From Branchiostoma floridae (Eukaryota; Chordata; Leptocardii; Amphioxiformes; Branchiostomatidae), in assembly GCF_000003815.2 (NCBI RefSeq), contig NC_049990.1:13358599-13422598 (forward strand): a stretch of 64,000 nucleotides of DNA. Reading direction: 5' to 3'. The notes under the pieces were generated by a model. It ran no database searches. It saw nothing but the letters and a program-made list of their open reading frames with translations, and was not told where the DNA came from. How positions within the stretch are numbered: position 1 is the first letter of the stretch; each line of letters begins with the position of its first letter. Made by a program: the position numbers and the translations under genes. This document shows, one piece after another, positions 45,301 through 57,300 of this stretch.

Positions 45301-48300
45301 GTTGTGGCCTGGATTCACCTTCAGGGCCTCAGCAAAATCCTCCATGGCTCGCAGTAAGCTGTTTCTGTTGGCATACCTAACAGTACCAGAAATCATTATA
45401 TAAAAGGAAGAAACTCAACCCATATACAGTATACACAGCTTAGAGTACTCACAAAAGCTAAATGTAATACAATTCCCCAAAGAGAAAAGTTTACAGTTTT
45501 GTAACTAAAAACTTCAATAATAAAGGCCTAGGACTAACCTATATCATCAATGTAGGTTAGTGTACTGGCAATATTAGAGTTATGCAGGACAGTCTTGAAG
45601 ATACATTCAACTCACAACTGATGATGATGATGGCCAAAAGAAGTACAAAATTCATTTTATGGTACATTTGTACAATTTGTCCTATAAAGCTTTAATCAGT
45701 TAAAGATCCAATATTAGAAGGCAATTTTTGCAAATACAGAATAATTCATTCTGGATCCATCCTAATGCAAAAAAAGGACTGTTCCAAAATCAACCTTGTG
45801 CAAAATTGTCATCCTAGTCCAAAATGCCCCCCCCCCCCCATGTAAGAATGGACCCTTCAACAGGCATCCTCATGCATAATGTATCCAAATACTCATACAG
45901 TTTATGTGCCTTTGGTGTGGCAAAATCAAAGGTTCTAACAACAAAACAGTAGATTACATGCTGGCATCATTCATTCAAGTGTCTTACTACAGAGAAAAAC
46001 TACAGAGAAAATTTTGATCAACATGACACTGTTTGTTTGCCCAGTCATTTCTGCCATAAAAGTTAAAACAAATTCATTTAGAAGTCTCATGACCTGAATA
46101 ACTATCAAATTTTCAATTTCTATGATACATGTACATGCATATCATATGGAACATACAGTATTGTTACTAACTTTGTTATGCTTCTTCTTTAGGCAGTACA
46201 ATCAGTAACACACAGAGGAGAGCAAACATCTTTACTCACAATGCACCGCGGACAACCAGGGCTTCCACATTTGAAGGGTCAAAGTTCAGGGCCTTCTCCA
46301 GACACTGCATGGCATCCACATGCCTTCCTGCCTTAAAATGTTGTACTCCAGTCCCAACACTGGAAAATAATAGACATGTTCTCACTCCAGTCCCAACACT
46401 GGAAAATAATAGACAAGTTCTCACTCCAGTCCCAACACTGGAAAATAATAGACAAGTTCTCACTCCAGTCCCAACACTGGAAAATAATACACAAGTTCTC
46501 ACTCCAGTCCCAACACTGGAAAACAATACACAAGTTCTCACTCCAGTCCCAACACTGGAAAACAATACACAAGTTCTCACTCCAGTCCCAACACTGGAAA
46601 AAATACACAAGTTCTCACTCCAGTCCCAACACTGGAAAACAATACACAAGTTCTCACTCCAGTCCCAACACTGGAAAACAATACACAAGTTCTCACTCCA
46701 GTCCCAACACTGGAAAACAATACACAAGTTCTCACTCCAGTCCCAACACTGGAAAACAATACACAAGTTCTCACTCCAGTCCCAACACTGGAAAACAATA
46801 CACAAGTTCTCACTCCTGTCCCAACACTGGAAAACAATACACAAGTTCTCACTCCTGTCCCAACACTGGAAAACAATACACAAGTTCTCACTCCAGTCCC
46901 AACACTGGAAAACAATACACAAGTTCTCACTCCAGTCCCAACACTGGAAAACAATACACAAGTTCTCACTCCAGTCCCAACACTGGAAAACAATACACAA
47001 GTTCTCAATCCAGTCCCAACACTGGAAAACAATACACAAGTTCTCAATCCAGTCCCAACACTGGAAAACAATACACAAGTTCTCACTCCAGTCCCAACAC
47101 TGGAAAACAATAGAAAACAATAATTTCTCACTGTCCATAACAATATCAATTAGCAGTTCAACCAGTCATAATTAGCAGTTGGACGCCTGCATGTCTGTCA
47201 AACATTTTAACATGCATTCGATTTCTAAAAGAAGTAAAAAAGCTATGAAAAAAAGTAATTTAAATTTTGGCAAGTGAAAGATAGTTCGGGCCAGTAAATC
47301 TCTTAATGTTCTTGCCCTACGGTTTTCAAACACATCCAAGCCTGTGTGTGTGTTCTGTGTTGTCCATGTATTGGTTGCCATGTCAGTGGAACGGGTGTGT
47401 TGATGACAACAGTGGAGATACTTGTACATGTACTTACCAAGTCAGCGCCCATTTGGATGACTGGTGCTGCCTTAATGATTCAGCAAAGTCCTCCTGCGGA
47501 AATGGGCACCTGGAAGGTTTCAACAAGGGGTGACCAACAGGTTATGAGCCTTACAAAGAAATGCACAAGGTTACAATTACACTGACTTTTGAATTGAAGA
47601 CCTTCCTGAAAGTTTTCAATTTCTCTTTGTGATATTGTTACATTCACTCCTTTCCAGCCAGATTGGGGCCTTAATATAATATAATATGATATGATGATAA
47701 TATGATATGATATATGATATGACATATGGTATGATATGAATTATATGATATGATATGATATAATGATATGATACAATGACATGATATGATATGATGATAT
47801 ATGATGTGATACAATGATATGATATGATATGATATTATGATATGATATTATGATATGATATTATATGATATTATGATATGATATTATGATATGATACTGT
47901 GATATGGTATTCTGATATAATATTATGATATGATATCATGATCTGATAAAAGATATGATATGATATGATATGTGATACGATATGATATGATATGATATGA
48001 TATGATATGATATGATATGATCATAGGCAACTTGACACTTGGATATCAAAAGTTTCTGGAACCCTGCTATATGCCATGGTCCCTACCTGTGCAGTCCCCT
48101 CATGAGTGTAGGTGGTTGTTTGTCCCCTATGTGCAGCAGCCCCCCGAGGTATGGCACATTACTGGGGTTACTGAAGCCCCACACTCTGTGTAACAGCAGG
48201 TCATAGCTGGCCTGGCTGGTCTTCAGGTCCTGACTCCTCCTAACAACACAAACACAAAGTCATTTTCTTCGCTCTGGCAAATTTGTGAGTAAAAATTATC

Positions 48301-51300
48301 TGGAGAACAACATGAAAACAGAGGGCTGGGATCAAAAAGTACATGACAATCAAAGCTACTAAATACTAACTAAAAGGAGCTTTATGGTATATGACTGGTT
48401 TATTTCGAAATGACAATGACATTGCAGCCACACGGCTGAATTACGACTTGTCATTACAAACCGTTCACATCACAACATCAAAGTGGTTAAAATCGAAGCT
48501 TATAAACCATTGCAATAACACAGTTCTTAAAAAGCGTAAATGGTGGTACTCTCATGTCCCTAATAAACGTACCGGGACGTTTATTTTTTTCAGCCTCACA
48601 ATCCACCCGGTACGTTCTTATTTTGGACGGTACGTTTATTTTTTTCTGAAAATTGGGGCTTTGCTAAGCCAAGACCCTCAAAGAATTGAAATTTTGGGGG
48701 TTTCTGTCCATATTTCCGCGGTATTTTTGCTCAAAATTCCCTATTTTTCGGGCGAAATTGCGCGGATTTCCATGAGCGTATATGCGTACGCGGTACTCTT
48801 TCGGTGATTTCGGTCGATCTCACGCTACGAAGTAAATGTTGTTCTTGGGGGAAAATAAAACACCACACTGACGCTATGAAATACAATTTTTACATAAATA
48901 ACTTTTAGTTTTAATTTAGTAGCAGTTTATAGTCTCTGTTCACATCGTAAACCAGCACCTTGCACGAGGAATTTCCGGTCTTGTGGTTCCATGCGCTTCG
49001 GCAGCGAGGCGGAAGAGTGATTCGTTCACATAATAAATGCTGGACGTAAAAATAACAACTATAACTTCGTTTCCCTTGTGATATGAGTTTTGACGCCGCA
49101 AATTCTCACAAACGACAGGAATTCGTCGGTAAAAACAGCAAGTTCATGATCATTTCTAAGCCACAGCTTTCCTTTGTAGATGCATGTGCCATTATGCCGA
49201 GATGGTCACGTCGAAATAAAACTTTCTCTACGTAGGCTTATTTCTTTGACAAAAATCAACTTTAGTCTAGTTTTCACATAAATAACTTTCATTTAATAGA
49301 TTTTAATCGTTTTTATACCGTAATCACTGTATTTTATGCTACACATCAGAAATCTTGCTGCGGTATTTTACCTTGCTAAAAGTGGAGTCGTCCACTGACC
49401 CCTAGTGACCTTGTTTATCAGCTGCTGCGACGCCATGTTCGAGAATAACGCAAAGACGGAGGTTTCCATTTTTGGCCCGCGGAATACGAAAATTGGGACA
49501 GCTTACATGCATTTGAAGAACATAAAACATCAGATACATGAACGGACGGTCTATTTGTAAAATCTGCCCATACAGCCTTCCAGTCTGCACAGAAATGACG
49601 ATGTAGAGAAGGGTAGAAGTGCAAAGAGTCTGAGATGAGAAAAAAACGCCACGTAAATTCAACAACACTTCGCATAAAAATCACATAATTTTGTACAATG
49701 TTTCCTTTATTCAATGTCTCCTTCATAAAAAGTCCGAGTTGAACCGACATTTTGCTGATGTAGTACAGAAAAAAAAGTGATCCCCTCGTGGATAATTTAC
49801 TATTTAGCGCAGCGTAACGCGGCCGGCCACGCGCCCGTGGCGGCCGCGAGTGTTGGCATAGCGGCCGGACTGAAAATCGTCTGGCCGCGACCGCATTCGA
49901 CAGGTGACCGCTATAGACTATTTCTTAATGCTTAGGTCAACGGGAAAAATCCAAGGGACCGACGAAAACTGACCGAATGGCCAGTTATCGGCCCCTATAC
50001 TCAGGTGACCCCTATTAAAGGCAGGTTTCACTGCGAATTTTTACCTTTTATAAAAAAATTGAGAAAACATCACGATTCGAACAAGATATCTATAGTTCTT
50101 CTGCTCATCATTTATAGAACTATCAGATGTGGTTCTTAGGCATAAATGAATAGAAAGACCTACCTGCTTACCTGCTACAGAAGTAGCATGGTCACAGTTA
50201 AATACATGTCAATTTGGTAATTTTCCGGGGGGTATGTTTATTCCGGGGGGTACGTTTATTAGATATTGACAATTTGTCCGGGGGGTATGTTTATTCCGGA
50301 GGGTATGTTTATTAGGGACATGAGAGTATTTGACTCATGTTCTTGGGTTGAGTCCTCTGATGTGCTCTGATGTTATGCCCATTGAAAAGGCAGAATTTAC
50401 ACTTTCCTCACTTCACTCAGGTAAAAATTAATCCCTAGCTTCCTTTGGTTTAAGAATGTCGAATAGGGAATCGTTAAATTTAAAGGTTAAATTTGATGGA
50501 AGTCCTGTGTTTGAGGGGAGCCACACCTCGAGCATGTAAAAGAACCCACCACACTTATCGAAAGGGTAGGGTTTCTTCCCAGTGTGTCAAATCTGTCCAG
50601 ATATGCAGCTTGTACTGTTTAGTACAAACCTGATGTGTTCGTTACCCCATGTTGTGGTTTAGAGTAGAGGAAATAAAGTCTAAATAAAGGTTCTAAACTA
50701 GAACTATGCTGCTTCAGATGTCTTACTGAGAGATGACAGTAGTGCAATAAATGTCAGTCAGCTGAGGGACGAGTCCACTGTTACCCCATGTTGTGTTTTA
50801 CCGGGTTATGCAATGCAAACAAATGAAAGTTTGAAACACACACAAAAATAAAAGTGCCTACCTGAAGTGAACAGGTAGATCCTCACTGGTTATAATTCCC
50901 TTACGACAGTAGAGCAAACAAAAGGTGCACATGTTAACATGGAACATGTCCACAAGTTGTTGTTCAACATAACAATCTATGAATAGTTTCATCAGGTTGG
51001 TGAGTCACTGAATAACAAGATTATCAATTGTTTATTCAACTGACGTTTTCAGTGACACTTTTTAATGGTTTCACGTTGTACTGCAGATAGGTGTCATTGC
51101 TTACAGATGCAAACCCAACCCTAAACAGGGCTCGAAATACTGGGTGCATGTGCACCCAGGTGCACCCAAAATTGGAGCTGTGCACAGGGTGCACCCAAAT
51201 ATTTTCTTAGGTTTATGTATGTAAAGATATCAAAGTATACAAGTATACATCATATTCTTGACATCTAAGTGTTAGAAAGATAATAAAAATGTCTATCATG

Positions 51301-54300
51301 GTACTTGTTTAAGAATTTGATAGCTTGTAACTTAGTTTTATTACTAGGTTATTACTTCAATTTATTAAATAAGTGTTGCACCCAAAAAGTTTTTGGTGCA
51401 CCCAATTTCTTAAGCTGGGTGTACCAGTGCGCCTAATTCCAACAAGACTGGCAATAAAAATGTATTATTGCCATGACGACGATTGAGGGTACAACAATAC
51501 AGCTCAAATCAGAAATAGACTGGAACTTCCCTGTCGCACTATCCCTGGCACAATATACTAGCCCACCTGTAACATAAACCTACAGCCAGCAGAAATGTAC
51601 TATCCCCGGTACAGCACAATGGTCTGCCAGTGACCTAAACCTACAGCTGAGCACTACAGAAGTATTTCCTGCCGGCTTGTGGCCTATGGCTTGAACAAGC
51701 TCTAGAAAAGAAAATGTATCCTTCATAACATAACATAACAACCAAGACAACGTAATCCATTGTGCAGAGTTCCCTGTCTAGTTTCAAAGGACAAATTCCT
51801 CCAGGGAGCAGGTGTGACCTAAATTCCACCATTGCATACCAGAGATACATCTGGAACAGATTTGGGGGGGAGGGCTTGCATACCCAGCATACTGCATTCC
51901 TGTGGAAATGCCTGTGCAATTCCTAGAATTTTTGCAGACTGAATGCAATATATACCACTTGACGACTCCCCTGAGGCGTCGTCAAAAATGAATTTTGAGC
52001 CCTGCTAAATCTACCATCTGGAGCCGCATCTGTAAGCACTGAAGTACAAAGTGAACCATTCAGAATTGCTCTGAGGAAGTTGACAGACGGTTGGTTTAAG
52101 ACAATTAAATGTACGTGCAAAACATGTTACCAAAGGAACAACATTGTTCTTCAATTCATAAGCATATAACAAAATTACCATAAACATACATTAGTAACAA
52201 TATATACAAAGCACCATATTCACGCTAGTTGAAAATAAGTGTAATGGTCCTCAATCAAGCATAATGATCATAAACAAAAGCATGAATCCTAAGACCATGA
52301 CACACATTTGATGTCAGGAGTGTACACAAGCAACACACACACTATGGTTACATATAGCTTACCAAATAGACTTGGGATGCCAGCTCTGGTAAGTGGTTGT
52401 GTCGGAGGGAAATGCTAATCCTCTCATCTACTGGAGACACTGTCTTCACAACAGCTGGAAGTACAGAAGAAACATTGCAATTGTAGAATTTCAGCATTAG
52501 TTATGCAAATTATGTCTTAAATTGCATACTTTTATGTCGTTGTGATTGTTATTACAAAAATTCTTGGATATCTTTCATTCCTTTGATGTTCAGTTATCGT
52601 TCGATGATAGCAATCCGTCCAGAAGTTCTTTAGGTTTAGAGGTTACGCTGACCACAATGTCCAGAAAAACAAACAGTCAAACGAATCACAAATCAGACGT
52701 ACCTTGGATGATGTTGTTATTGTGGTAATACTCTATAGACGTACCTTGGATGATGTCGTTAGTGTGGTAATACTCTATAGACGTACCTTGGATGATGTCG
52801 TTAGTGTGGTAATACTCTATAGACGTACCTTGGATGATGTCGTTAGTGTGGTAATACTCTATAGACGTACCTTGGATGATGTCGTTAGTGTGGTAATACT
52901 CTATAGACGTACCTTGGATGATGTCGTTAGTGTGGTAATACTCTATAGACGTACCTTGGATGATGTCGTTAGTGTGGTAATACTCTATAGACGTACCTTG
53001 GATGATGTCGTTAGTGTGGTAATAGTCTATAGACGTACCTTGGATGATGTCGTTAGTGTGGTAATACTCTATAGACTTACCTTGGATGGTGTCATTAGTG
53101 TGGTAATACTCTATAGACGTACCTTGGATGATGTCATTAGTGTGGTAATACTCTATAGGCCTCTGGTGAGCTCCATGAGATGGCAGGTCTGAGGACTGGC
53201 ATAGAGCCTGGACACATAAACAAACAAACAAACAAACAAACAAAAAATGATCACTCTGTCCTACTCTGCAAAAAAAATCAAGGTCTATATCTTCCAAACA
53301 TATTCCAGATGACTTCCAAACATTTGTAGTGACACCGGCATAGCACTTTCTCTTCGCATGCAAATTGTGTTAAAGTCATTTGATGGAAGTCTGAGCAATA
53401 AAACACCTGGCCATGGGCCATACTGTACAATAAGGAACCATAACACCCATGTGGACCATTATTTCAGCCAAGATATAACATATAAATGTATCTATTACTA
53501 CTGTATCTGTAAATCAGATATTGCTACTTTGATACCAATAATATGCAATCATGTACATTAATTTTGTAGATTCAAACCTTGAATCCAACCCATTTGAAGC
53601 AAGGCCCAATAAGACCCTAAATCATAGGTAGACCTACAGTGATGTCCATGTCCTGGATGTCTCTGGCCATGCCACCGGTCAGACACAACAGCTGGACGAA
53701 GAAACCAAAATCCTTCACACTGACGATCTTCCCAACCACTGTGTCCCCGGACTGCACCAACTGCAATAGGGGAGGCAGGCATTCTTCTAATATCGATATA
53801 CCCAGTCATGAGTAGTTGCCAAATTGTAAGTGATACTAGCTAGGTTACTACATTTTATTTAGCATCTCTTTGCCAACCTTTTGAATAGTTAAACTCATTC
53901 CACACCAGGAAAGCACCCATCTCCATTTCTGTAGCCCTGGTCCAGTGGGCCACACAACTTTTGTGCATTCACTACAAGTTACAACAGGGGCATGACCACC
54001 AATAGTGGTTTTCGTTCATCTATACCATAAATGTTGAGTTCTAAGCAGAGAAATCAAAATGGACCCCTTGAATACAGGAATAAAAGACTTGTTGTCTGTC
54101 ATACCATATGCATGTTTTGTCACTAAAGATTTTATGTTTATAGTGTCTGTTTTTAAAATTTAGGCATTTTTAACCCATGCTGAGTCTTTCTTTTGGCAGG
54201 GACCACATTGAAGTGCGCACCCTCAATCTGCATATTGGACAATTCATGACTAATATTCTTCTGGCCGTAGGTCATTTAAATGCCAAATATTCATCATCAC

Positions 54301-57300
54301 AATTACAATATAAGTTTTAGAAAGTTGTGCCTACCTTGTAGAATCTCTCTTTGGCAGGGAGTAATGGGACACCCATAAACTGCTCCAGGGGTGGAAGGAC
54401 AGCATAGTAGTCTGGACAGAGGATACAGACATACAATGTACATGAAGTCCATGGAAACTTTGATAGCATAAAGCATCATATGTATCATCTGTCACAGTAT
54501 CACTTTCCTCACTCGTGGGAAGGGACTAAATACAGGTAATCAATTATTATTTATTTGTCAGCTCACAGCCTTAGCAACCTTACTTCACACTGAAATCCAT
54601 AGTCAAGCCTGAAATAAGGGCCTAATGAGTCTTGTGAAATCTAGGGAAAAATCACAGAAAAAACAATGTGAGCCGTATGTAACTTGTTATCAAACGATAT
54701 CACTCTCTTGGTTCCATAGCTTATAAAGATTATCAGTACTATGTAAATCCTGACCTTCCTCATCCTTCCCTGCGTGTGCCTGGTGCACATGTGAGGCAGC
54801 TCTGGTCTGGAACAGGACGTCAGCTTTCCTCACTATAAAGGACTCTATCCTCTGCTGGAATGACGACCTTGCCCTGTTGTGGGATATCATCATCATCATC
54901 ATCATCACATTCACAGTTACCACTAACGGTACATAGTGTTATTGTTAAACTTAAAGCTAGGATACTGGTAGCTAAATCATAGTAAATGATGTCTTTAAGT
55001 TGATTTTTTCAAAACACACCTGTATGTACAGTGTATAACAGCCTTCATCATACTACTGCCACATTTACTGCTATTTCTCAAGCAATACTTACATAATAAA
55101 TGATAAACACATCATTTTCTCCAGTAACATGTTGCTGTTGCAGCATACCTGGGCCACTTCTGATGTGCATGTTTTTGTCTGTCTCGTCTTGTCTGTTTTG
55201 TCTGTCTTGTCAGTTGTCATGCTAAATTGTAACATCATCATCAACCAGTCATGCTGGTTGCACGGATGAACATGACTCTCTCAATCATAGCACACCACAG
55301 AATTGCGTGAAGAACAGGTGCTTATAAGTTATTGTACTGTCAATTACTGATAAAGTTCTCCAGGTAATACATACATACCATGCATGTATAGTTAGAGGTG
55401 TACCATCTTAAGAGCAGGTACAGGTAGAGGTGCAGAGGTTCAGGTATACCTAGTACCTTAACAGCTTACGTACTAGTACTCTCACCTCTCAAATAGAAGT
55501 ACCCCCTGGAATAAAAGTACCCCCCGGACAAATCTTCAAAATCTAATAAAAGTACCCCCTGGAATAAAAGTACCCCCGGAAAAATACCAAATTGACATGT
55601 AAACTGTGCCCATGCTACTTCAGTCCAAGAGAAGATGATAAGCAGGTATTTATTTATGCCTCAGTACCATATCAGTTATTTTTATCTTTTTTAATTTTTA
55701 TTACCATATCAGTTAATTGTATAAATAATGAACAGAATAATTCCTATATTATTGCACATATTTTCTTTATCTGAGTGTCACACCATCAACAAAGATTAAA
55801 ATAAAAGTAAAAAAATGAATGAAAATAAAAATTGAAGAAATAAAAAAAGAAGTTTATTTTATAATCATTGTTACAAAATAACATTTTGAAGAAACATTCC
55901 AACTTAGAATACCTTATTCACCACTTGTGCTATTTTCAATGTTGCAGAAACCAAGGAGGTCATAGACACTGCCCCCTATCGAGAAATACCGGTACTGCAG
56001 AAAATATATGATTCTCTCGCGCATTACCGCGAGATTCGGCGTGAGTTGATGAATCCAACATGGCGGATCTTTTCGAGCCGATTGAACGCTATGCTTTGTT
56101 TTGGAATGATTTTTTCGTTGCTGGAACATTAAAACAAGTTGACTACGGGTGAAAAAATAGTGGAAAAGTATTGGTAACTTTTTAATTTGTTTGGTTGGTG
56201 GTTAATTTCTGTGTTTTGATAGAGAATTTATGGAAGTAAGCGACTGTGTGTGTAGCATGTGACCTCGATGTTTTCGTCTTTGTTCAGCGCAACATTTCAA
56301 GATTTTTGGAAGGTTAAAGATGGTCTAAAACGAAAAGGATATATTTTTTACGAGTCCAGTGCCGAATCACTTGTGTTCCGGTATTTTTGGACCTGAACCG
56401 AAACGTTTTTGCAAGTCCAGAACTGGTCCTGCGTACCGGTACGCATCCCTAGTTATGTTTGGGTCATAGCGCTAGCGACAGGGAAATCCGCGATGCCTCG
56501 TCCGAAAAATAGTGAATATTAAGCAAAAATACAGCGGAAATATGGGCAGAAAATACCAAAATTTCAATATTTTTGGGGTCCTTGGTTAGTAAAGAAAGCC
56601 CCAATTTAAAAACAAAATAAACGTACCGTCTAAAATAAGGACGTACCGGGTGGATTTTGAGGCGGAAAAAAATAAACGTACCGGTACGTTTATTTGAGAG
56701 ATGAGAGTACCTGTATCTAAACAATTATAGTCAATTACCTATACTAGTACATTAACAGGTACAGATCTGTCTTTTTTAGTGGTAAATTGTCTTCGTTGTT
56801 TGAGAATTTACACATTAAGTTTCCAAGTTTTCTCAATCTTCACCTTTATCGAAATTGTAATCTTTAAGATGAGATTTACTAGCTTTATTCTGAAAAAATG
56901 GTGTCCAATTATAAATGGTGATTTAGTTTGTTTCAGTACACCAGCTGGCCAGGTCTGGACCTTTGCTTAAACAATATTAGTTACAAAATGTACATGGATA
57001 CTAGTAGGTCCAGGCACAGGGTTAAGGTACACATATAACCCTTTGTACACATAGTATAATCTGAATAATCAAGTTTGATAAAACCTCCTTGGTTAGGCAA
57101 GTAAATTGTTAGTATTTGCCCGATAGGACACATGAATTTTAGATAACTTGTCTAACCCTGTCCTTTGCTAATTTTCTCTCCCAATGGCTTGTCCGATGAC
57201 ACGTAAAGCAAGAATATGTAGAGAATATCAATCTTCATCGCCTACAAAAACATTGTACATGACACCCACATAGAGCATAAATTTAGCAAGCAGAAGACTC

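Noticed and set aside
46309-47175. 288-codon plus-strand frame of [10 protein letters not shown] repeats
   Set aside because: Antisense of the 39-bp acceptor minisatellite; no start context, splice signals or family match.
51641-51919. 92-codon minus-strand frame
   Set aside because: Lies wholly inside the 51,126-52,004 element and is not conserved as a frame in the copy at 1,655-2,043.
52704-53192. 162-codon plus-strand frame [14 protein letters not shown]
   Set aside because: Antisense of the 42-bp donor minisatellite.
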